A DNA stretch of 7,703 nucleotides from Alphaproteobacteria bacterium (GTDB lineage Bacteria > Pseudomonadota > Alphaproteobacteria > Sphingomonadales > Emcibacteraceae), in NCBI GenBank assembly GCA_002401545.1, contig NVTJ01000109.1, forward strand, positions 1 through 7,703. The letters are read 5' to 3'. This document shows, piece by piece, positions 1-4,520 of this stretch. The notes beneath the pieces are model-generated. The model was given only the letters and a program-made list of their open reading frames with translations, had not been told where the DNA came from and did not search any database. Numbering within the stretch: the stretch's first letter is position 1; each line of letters begins with the position of its first letter. The position numbers and the translations under genes were made by a program.

Positions 1-20
1 GACTGTCTGGCATGAAAAGG

Positions 21-95
21 GCCGCAGTAGCTCAGTGGTAGAGCGCGTCATTGGTAATGACGAGGTCGGGAGTTCGACTCTCCCCTGTGGCACCA
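21..95 (+). tRNA. tRNA-Thr (anticodon GGT), complete with encoded CCA
   Basis: A full cloverleaf can be drawn. Acceptor strands GCCGCAG (21-27) and CTGTGGC (85-91) pair with one G-T wobble. The D stem is GCTC/GAGC (30-33/41-44). The anticodon stem is CGTCA/TGACG (46-50/58-62) around the loop TTGGTAA, with anticodon GGT at 53-55, which reads the threonine codon ACC. The T stem is GGGAG/CTCCC (68-72/80-84) with loop TTCGACT. Discriminator A92 is followed by a genomically encoded CCA (93-95). The gene appears functional. tRNA 3' ends are common integration targets, and the repeats 65 bases downstream suggest it was used as one. Confidence 0.95.
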
Positions 96-160
96 TTTTC
101 CTTTAATATTTCAATAACTTAAATTAATTAAAAAATCAAGCAAAATTTTGATTCATTGCC

Positions 161-180
161 AGTAAGCACATAGTAAGCAC
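161..180. repeat. Pair of 9-base direct repeats, possible integrase arm sites after tRNA-Thr
   Basis: AGTAAGCAC occurs at 161-169 and again at 172-180, a period of 11 bases or about one helical turn. The pair begins 65 bases after the CCA of tRNA-Thr. Short tandem direct repeats near a tRNA attachment site are typical of the arm-type sites bound by tyrosine-recombinase N-terminal domains. The role here is inferred, because no integrase is present in the window. The rest of 96-298 is AT-rich near the tRNA and holds no gene I can support. Confidence 0.55.
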
Positions 181-298
181 GGAATTGAATTTTAGTGGCT
201 GTTCCATACGCGCTGGTAAGGCATCACGTGAGCACTCACACAAAGAAATAGCCTCTGAGAAATTCATAGGCCACGTCATGTTTCTAAACAGCTCAATA

Positions 299-343
299 CT
301 CCGAAGGCAGAGGTCGTGAGTTCGAATCTCGCCGGGTGCACCA
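299..343 (+). other. 3' remnant of a tRNA-Arg (CCG) gene; probable attachment-site scar
   Basis: The segment reads as the 3' part of a tRNA. It has anticodon loop CTCCGAA (299-305, anticodon CCG at 301-303, arginine), the 3' strand of the anticodon stem GGCAG (306-310) and variable loop AGGTC. The T stem is GTGAG/CTCGC (316-320/328-332) around TTCGAAT. The acceptor 3' strand CGGGTGC (333-339), discriminator A340 and CCA (341-343) follow. The bases just before 299 (CAATA at 294-298) cannot form the matching CTGCC strand, and no D arm or 5' acceptor strand exists, so the gene is truncated exactly at the anticodon loop. This is what site-specific elements that recombine in the anticodon loop leave at their distal end. 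The intact tRNA-Arg should lie outside the window, most simply to the left if the remnant marks an element's right end. Confidence 0.85.
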
Positions 344-409
344 GTTATTACAATAATAACAATAAGTTACACAAATTTCAGAACAGCAACTTTTGTAAAA
401 ATTCATATA

Positions 410-427
410 GGGTACCTAGGGGGTACC
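410..427. repeat. Pair of GGGTACC direct repeats, possible integrase arm sites after the tRNA-Arg remnant
   Basis: GGGTACC occurs at 410-416 and 421-427, again with an 11-base period, beginning 66 bases after the CCA of the tRNA-Arg remnant. The core GGTACC is itself palindromic. The layout copies that seen after tRNA-Thr, although the repeat sequence differs, as expected for two integrases of different arm specificity. The surrounding bases 344-540 hold no gene I can support. A frame running 316-540 starts inside the tRNA remnant and is judged spurious. Confidence 0.5.
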
Positions 428-542
428 AATTGATGGGTAAGCCAGTATCCATTCATATCAGGCCAGACTATTTGTTCGCGGACGTTTATAGTTGGCGGCA
501 AGGCGAATCTAGCTGTAGATGTCTTACGGGAGAAATTTGAGG

Positions 543-548
543 TATAAT
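543..548 (+). promoter_or_regulatory. Candidate -10 box of the hsdM promoter
   Basis: A perfect TATAAT lies 40 bases upstream of the hsdM start codon, in the only sizeable gap before the operon. No good -35 hexamer is seen 16-18 bases upstream (TGTCTT at 520-525 is poor), so the promoter may be weak or activator-dependent. Transcription would begin near 555, giving a leader of about 35 bases that starts within the hairpin described next. Confidence 0.5.
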
Positions 549-552
549 CAAA

Positions 553-578
553 TAACCCCGGTAACTTTAAGGGGGTTA
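553..578 (+). promoter_or_regulatory. Inverted repeat / hairpin overlapping the hsdM ribosome binding site
   Basis: TAACCCC (553-559) is complementary to GGGGTTA (572-578), giving a 7-base stem with a 12-base loop. A competing stem, GTAAC (561-565) with GTTAC (575-579), uses part of the same region. The purine-rich AAGGGGG at 569-575 is the only Shine-Dalgarno candidate for hsdM. It stands 13 bases from the ATG at 589, and most of it is inside the stem. The repeat could be a DNA operator near the transcription start or an RNA hairpin limiting hsdM translation. Both are inferences. Confidence 0.45.
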
Positions 579-588
579 CATTTCAACC

Positions 589-2151
589 ATGACAGAAGCC
601 CAAAAAAAGCGCCTCGAGCAACAGCTTTGGAATATCGCCAATGAGCTGCGCGGGAAAATGTCGGCGGATGAGTTCCGTGATTATATTCTGGGCTTTATTT
701 TCTATAAATATTTGTCGGAAAAACAGCATTTGTTTGCTAACAAACTGCTGGAGACAGAGATCGTCAAAAACTACGCAGATGTAACTGACCAAGCAGATAT
801 TGACGCGATCCGCGAGGAATCGCTGATCAAGCTGGGTTATTTTCTGCGACCCGAAGAGCTGTTTGCCGCCATTACGAAGCGCGGCAATGCTGATGTGGAA
901 GGGCAAAGCAATTTCATTCTGGAAGACCTGCAAGGTATTTTGAATGCCATTGAACAAAGCACGATGGGCACGGAGTCCGAGGATGATTTTAATCAGCTCT
1001 TTGAAGACCTTGATCTGAACAGCACCAAACTGGGCCGCTCGGTCGAGGCGCGCAATACCTTGATCGCCAAAGTGCTCTCGCACCTGAACAAAATTGATTT
1101 TGAACTGGCCGATGCCAATGCGGACGTGTTGGGTGATGCCTATGAATACCTGATTGCGCAATTTGCTTCTGGGGCGGGCAAAAAGGCTGGTGAGTTTTAC
1201 ACCCCGCAACAGGTCTCCAAAATCCTCGCCAAGATCGTCACGCTGGACAAGAAACGCATCAAATCGGCTTATGATCCGGCGTGTGGTTCGGGCTCTCTCT
1301 TGCTGCGTATCGCCAGAGAGGCAGAAGTCGGGGAATTTTTCGGCCAAGAGCTGAACCGCACCACCTATAATCTGGCGCGGATGAACATGATTTTGCATGA
1401 CGTGCATTTCTCGCGCTTTGACATCAAACAGGAAGACACGCTGGAGCACCCGCAACATCTGGACCAAAGTTTTGAAGCCGTGGTCGCCAATCCGCCGTTT
1501 TCTGCCAAGTGGAAGGGCAAGGATAACCCGTTAAACGAGACCGATGACCGCTTTAGCCAGTATGGCCGCATCGCGCCTACATCTAAGGCGGATTTTGCCT
1601 TTGTCCAGCACATGATTTACCAGATGGCCGATAACGCGACCATGGCGGTGGTATTGCCGCACGGGGTGCTGTTTCGGGGCGCGGCAGAGGGTGAAATTCG
1701 TAAATACATCATCAAGGAACAAAACTATCTTGATGCGGTGATAGGCCTGCCCGCCAATCTGTTTTATGGCACCAGCATTCCGGCCTGTATTTTGGTGTTC
1801 AAAAAATGCCGGGTGCATGACGACAATATCCTGTTCATCGATGCCAGCGCCGGGTTCGAGAAGGTCGGCAATCAAAACGCGCTAACCGACGAGCATGTGG
1901 CCAAGATTGTCGAAAGTTACGCAAACCGCGAAACCATCGACAAATATGCTTATGTGGCCCCGCTGTCTGAGATTGCCGAGAACGATTACAACCTCAATAT
2001 CCCGCGTTATGTGGACACGTTTGAGGAGGAAGAGCCGGTGGATATCGAGGCGGTGGCGCGGGCGCTGCACGCGCTGGAAAGCGATATGGTCAAGACCGAT
2101 GCGACCATTGCCGGATTTTGTAAGGAGCTGGGCATTCCAGCGCCGTTTTAG
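589..2151 (+). CDS. hsdM: Type I restriction-modification DNA methyltransferase subunit HsdM
   Basis: The 520-residue product is an N6-adenine methyltransferase that works as an M2S complex, protecting host DNA and forming the core onto which HsdR binds. An N-terminal helical HsdM_N-type domain (about residues 8-130) leads into the SAM-dependent catalytic domain. FYTPQQ at 203-208 is the conserved lead-in, DPACGSGS at 229-236 is the SAM-binding motif I, and NPPF at 301-304 is the catalytic motif IV of amino-methyltransferases. The ending with NIPRYVDTFEEE is also typical. From memory, the sequence is close along its whole length to the staphylococcal SauI-type HsdM of about 518 residues, so it appears complete. 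The ATG at 589 gives the usual N terminus. The stop precedes the hsdS ATG by two bases, indicating a shared transcript and probable translational coupling. Confidence 0.97.
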   Translation: MTEAQKKRLEQQLWNIANELRGKMSADEFRDYILGFIFYKYLSEKQHLFANKLLETEIVKNYADVTDQADIDAIREESLIKLGYFLRPEELFAAITKRGNADVEGQSNFILEDLQGILNAIEQSTMGTESEDDFNQLFEDLDLNSTKLGRSVEARNTLIAKVLSHLNKIDFELADANADVLGDAYEYLIAQFASGAGKKAGEFYTPQQVSKILAKIVTLDKKRIKSAYDPACGSGSLLLRIAREAEVGEFFGQELNRTTYNLARMNMILHDVHFSRFDIKQEDTLEHPQHLDQSFEAVVANPPFSAKWKGKDNPLNETDDRFSQYGRIAPTSKADFAFVQHMIYQMADNATMAVVLPHGVLFRGAAEGEIRKYIIKEQNYLDAVIGLPANLFYGTSIPACILVFKKCRVHDDNILFIDASAGFEKVGNQNALTDEHVAKIVESYANRETIDKYAYVAPLSEIAENDYNLNIPRYVDTFEEEEPVDIEAVARALHALESDMVKTDATIAGFCKELGIPAPF

Positions 2152-2153
2152 CC

Positions 2154-3470
2154 ATGAGTTCTATGCCCACCACACTACACCCAAACGTGCCAGCCCTGCG
2201 ATTTCCTGAGTTTAGAGGGGGGTGGCAAGAAACTAAGCTAGGTGAGGTGGCCAAAATTGAGCGAGGCCGATTTAGTCCAAGGCCCCGAAATGATCCAAAG
2301 TTTTACGGCGGTGAAATCCCATTTGTTCAAACAAGTGATGTTGTGAATTCCAAAGGAAGAATTTGGGAATACTCTCAGACACTGAACAATCTTGGTTTAG
2401 GGGTGAGTAAATTGTTTCCTAAGGGATCGTTGCTTATCACAATTGCGGCAAATATTGGATATGCAGGCGTTCTGGAGCGAGATATGGCCTGCCCAGACAG
2501 TTTGATTGGCCTTACTTGCTCTTCGAGTCTGAACAACTATTTCTTAAACTACATTCTGGAGATTGAGCAGCCTAAAATGGACTATCTTGCTGTTGAGGCT
2601 GCACAAAAAAATATCAACATTGAATTTCTCAGGCCTTACAGGATCAATATCCCCGCCCTCCCAGAACAGAAAAAAATCGCGGCGTTTTTGTCGGCGGTGG
2701 ATGCGCGGATCGGGCAGTTGGGAGAGAAAAAATCCCTGCTGGAGCAATATAAAAAAGGCATGATGCAAAAGCTCTTCTCCCAAGAGCTTCGCTTCAAACC
2801 GTCCATCAACCCGAAAAAGCTTGTCCCGGACATGATCCGGGATGGGCACCGGTTTTCGGATAAGTTGATGGAGCACAAAAATAACCAAGGAAATGACTTC
2901 CCTGATTGGGAGGAGAAACGGCTGGGGGAGGTTGCGGCTTTCACCAAAGGCAAAGGAATTTCAAAAAACGATATTGACAATGAAGGAACCATTGAGTGCA
3001 TCCGTTATGGTCAACTTTATACCGATTATGCTGAAACCATTAGAGATGTGAAATCTCGAACAAATGTTCCAGCCAAAGACTTGGTGCTCAGCGAAGCCAA
3101 TGACATCATCATACCCGCGTCTGGCGAAACCCAAATCGACATTGCTACCGCTTCCTGCGTATTGAAAAATGGCATCGCGCTAGGTGGCGATCTAAACATT
3201 GTAAAGACAAAAAACGACGGAGTTTTTTTATCCTACTATCTGAACAGCGTACGTAAATATGATATTGCCCGGTTGTCTCAAGGCATATCGGTCGTTCATT
3301 TATATGCCGCTCAGCTGAAAACGCTTCGCCTGAATCTTCCCTCCCTCACCGAACAACAAAAAATCGCCAATTTCCTCTCTGCCATCGATCAAAAAATCGA
3401 TCTCATCGCCACCGAACTCGACCACGCCCAGACCTTCAAAAAAGGCCTGCTGCAACAAATGTTTGTTTAG
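2154..3470 (+). CDS. hsdS: Type I restriction-modification specificity subunit HsdS, two target-recognition domains
   Basis: This 438-residue protein chooses the DNA target of the type I enzyme. TRD1 (about residues 10-165) begins PALRFPEFRGGW and ends before the first conserved helical region, PEQKKIAAFLSAVD (from residue 170). TRD2 begins at FPDWEEKRLGEV and includes KGKGISK and CIRYGQLYT, a recurrent TRD type. It is followed by the second conserved region TEQQKIANFLSAID (from residue 399). The two halves repeat with an offset of 229 residues, so each TRD should read one half of a bipartite site; the site itself cannot be read from sequence. Between QELRFK and NDFPDWE there is extra sequence encoded by a palindromic element (residues 217-240), which explains a length above the roughly 400 usual for the family. 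No Shine-Dalgarno lies at a normal distance, so translation probably depends on hsdM. Both TRDs look more AT-rich than the conserved parts, as expected for exchangeable modules. Confidence 0.95.
   Translation: MSSMPTTLHPNVPALRFPEFRGGWQETKLGEVAKIERGRFSPRPRNDPKFYGGEIPFVQTSDVVNSKGRIWEYSQTLNNLGLGVSKLFPKGSLLITIAANIGYAGVLERDMACPDSLIGLTCSSSLNNYFLNYILEIEQPKMDYLAVEAAQKNINIEFLRPYRINIPALPEQKKIAAFLSAVDARIGQLGEKKSLLEQYKKGMMQKLFSQELRFKPSINPKKLVPDMIRDGHRFSDKLMEHKNNQGNDFPDWEEKRLGEVAAFTKGKGISKNDIDNEGTIECIRYGQLYTDYAETIRDVKSRTNVPAKDLVLSEANDIIIPASGETQIDIATASCVLKNGIALGGDLNIVKTKNDGVFLSYYLNSVRKYDIARLSQGISVVHLYAAQLKTLRLNLPSLTEQQKIANFLSAIDQKIDLIATELDHAQTFKKGLLQQMFV
2802..2872. repeat. 71-base nested palindromic element inside the hsdS reading frame
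   Basis: Three nested stems account for most of the segment. The outer is TCCATCAAC (2802-2810) with GTTGATGGA (2864-2872). The middle is CCGAAAA (2811-2817) with TTTTCGG (2853-2859), separated from the outer stem by the bulge ATAA. The inner is TCCCGGA (2824-2830) with TCCGGGA (2836-2842) around loop CATGA; as RNA it extends to 2819-2847 with wobble pairs. It codes in frame for residues 217-240 of HsdS, between the central conserved region and TRD2, where related proteins have only a few residues. The inner hairpin and the ACCGGTTTTCGGA stretch resemble dispersed palindromes I recall from alphaproteobacterial genomes. In-frame palindromes of this kind are established for Rickettsia (RPE). 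Mobility is inferred. Confidence 0.75.
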
Positions 3471-3478
3471 GGGGAATT

Positions 3479-4390
3479 ATGGCAAGAGCGCCCAAGACAT
3501 GGAAATCCGTTGATGAGCAGATTGGAATTCTCCAAGATCGCGGCATGACAATTGATGACGAAGCCAAAGCTGCGCATTTCCTGCGGCGGGTCGGGTATTA
3601 CCGGCTAAGCGGGTATTGGTTTCCATTTCGACAGTTTGATGATGATGGCAAACCCTCTGACACTTTTATTAAGGGCAGTACATTTACGGATGTGATTGCT
3701 CTTTATCTTTTTGATCGCAGGTTAAAGCTTCTGGCCATGGATGCCCTTGAGCGAATAGAACTATCCGTTCAGGTGGATATTGCCCACTTGCTTGGAAGAC
3801 GTGATCTTTTTGCACATTATGAGTCGAAATTTCTCGATAAAGATTTTGTAAAAGAGCCGGGAAATTTTGGCTATGAGGGCTGGCTGGAAAAATATCACTC
3901 TTTGGTCAAGCGTTCAAAAGCGGTATTTGTTCGACATAATCTGGAAAAATATGGAAAGCTGCCCATATGGGTTGCCATTGAAGTCTGGGACTTTGGTGCC
4001 CTGTCGTTTTTTTACAAAGGCATGAAGGGCAAGGATAAAACTGAAATTTCGCGAAAATATGGCTCAGAAAGATCAATCACAGACTGGTTGCGCAGCTTGA
4101 ATTATATTCGCAATGTTTCGGCGCACCACAGCCGATTGTGGAACTGCAATATTGTTGATAGTGCTAGCATGAAGGGTTTCACGGAACCGCTGAAAAGCCT
4201 CAAAAATGAGCGTCCTTTTCTCTATTTCTGTATCATGAAACAAATGCTTGATGTGATCTGCCCGGATTCCAGTTGGGGTCAGCGCTTCAAGGAACTGGTT
4301 GATGGTTTCCCCAATACTGGCAATAAGGCGATAAGCCTCGAAAACATGGGCGTGCCGGACGACTGGAAAGAATGGGAGCTATGGCAATGA
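3479..4390 (+). CDS. Abi_2 (AbiD/AbiF) family abortive-infection protein, predicted HEPN RNase
   Basis: The 303-residue product matches the Abi_2 family. Recognisable landmarks are an N-terminal RGM segment, YYRLSGYW at residues 40-47, the LYLFDRRLKLL helix around D79-R80, DALERIE at 88-94, and LNYIRNVSAHHSRLW in the C-terminal half. In the last, R211-N-V-S-A-H216 fits the Rx4-6H active-site motif of HEPN ribonucleases, and no residue is visibly missing. Family members abort phage infection, probably by RNA cleavage that halts the infected cell; the RNA target here is unknown. The protein has no signal peptide, membrane segment or Walker motif and should be cytoplasmic. The gene starts eight bases after hsdS with a good ribosome binding site (GGGGAA, 3471-3476), so it is co-transcribed with hsdM-hsdS. 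Its position between hsdS and hsdR is that of prrC in the E. coli EcoprrI locus. Confidence 0.88.
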   Translation: MARAPKTWKSVDEQIGILQDRGMTIDDEAKAAHFLRRVGYYRLSGYWFPFRQFDDDGKPSDTFIKGSTFTDVIALYLFDRRLKLLAMDALERIELSVQVDIAHLLGRRDLFAHYESKFLDKDFVKEPGNFGYEGWLEKYHSLVKRSKAVFVRHNLEKYGKLPIWVAIEVWDFGALSFFYKGMKGKDKTEISRKYGSERSITDWLRSLNYIRNVSAHHSRLWNCNIVDSASMKGFTEPLKSLKNERPFLYFCIMKQMLDVICPDSSWGQRFKELVDGFPNTGNKAISLENMGVPDDWKEWELWQ

Positions 4391-4404
4391 CTTGCAAAAA
4401 AAGA

Positions 4405-4448
4405 ACCGCCGCATACAAATCCCCGAAGGAAAGTGCAGAGGCGACGGT
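4405..4448 (+). other. Possible structured RNA region downstream of the HEPN gene
   Basis: ACCGCCGC (4405-4412) can pair with GCGACGGT (4441-4448) with a single central mismatch, enclosing 28 bases with a small internal TCC/GGA hairpin (4420-4422/4428-4430). The fold sits just after the HEPN stop codon and before the hsdR promoter candidate. It could be a leader or attenuator for hsdR, or a small RNA associated with the HEPN protein; I recall recent reports of RNA antitoxins for AbiF relatives. It has no poly-T tail and is not a convincing terminator. The stem is short and could be chance. Confidence 0.25.
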
Positions 4449-4457
4449 CGTATTGCC

Positions 4458-4463
4458 TATAAT
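4458..4463 (+). promoter_or_regulatory. Candidate -10 box of a separate hsdR promoter
   Basis: TATAAT lies 57 bases upstream of the hsdR ATG, in a 130-base gap that breaks the otherwise tight operon. No clear -35 hexamer stands at the right distance (GCAGAG at 4435-4440 is poor), so strength is uncertain. A separate promoter for the nuclease gene is common in type I systems, where methylation should precede restriction when the genes enter a new host. Confidence 0.4.
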
Positions 4464-4493
4464 ATACATCGAACCAATGGAAAATGTCAACCA

Positions 4494-4513
4494 AATTGAT
4501 AACAATTGATAAC
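4494..4513. repeat. Tandem 10-base repeat just upstream of hsdR
   Basis: Two exact head-to-tail copies of AATTGATAAC (4494-4503 and 4504-4513) end seven bases before the hsdR ATG. They occupy the place where a ribosome binding site would be expected and contain no purine-rich Shine-Dalgarno. They lie about 30 bases downstream of the candidate -10 box, within the predicted leader. They could bind a repressor or simply be a recent slippage duplication. An alternative TTG codon at 4506 falls inside the second copy. Confidence 0.6.
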
Positions 4514-4520
4514 AAAACCC

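Noticed and set aside
224..239. Small palindromes TCACGTGA and GTGAG-CA-CTCAC as an operator
   Set aside because: They are short and no promoter or gene start is nearby, so no function can be assigned.
136..279. Minus-strand 47-codon ORF between tRNA-Thr and the tRNA-Arg remnant
   Set aside because: It spans the AGTAAGCAC repeat pair, has no clear ribosome binding site and no recognisable protein features. Attachment-site DNA explains the region better.
316..540. Plus-strand 74-codon ORF, or its shorter ATG version from 433
   Set aside because: The long form starts with GTG inside the T stem of the tRNA remnant. The short form (35 residues) lacks a Shine-Dalgarno, and the frame covers the GGGTACC repeats.
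583..1467. Minus-strand 294-codon ORF opposite hsdM
   Set aside because: It lies wholly opposite unmistakable HsdM catalytic motifs, and its length is explained by antisense codon bias.
4506..4520. TTG start adding five residues to HsdR
   Set aside because: The start would lie inside the tandem repeat and has no better ribosome binding site; the ATG at 4521 gives the family-like N terminus.
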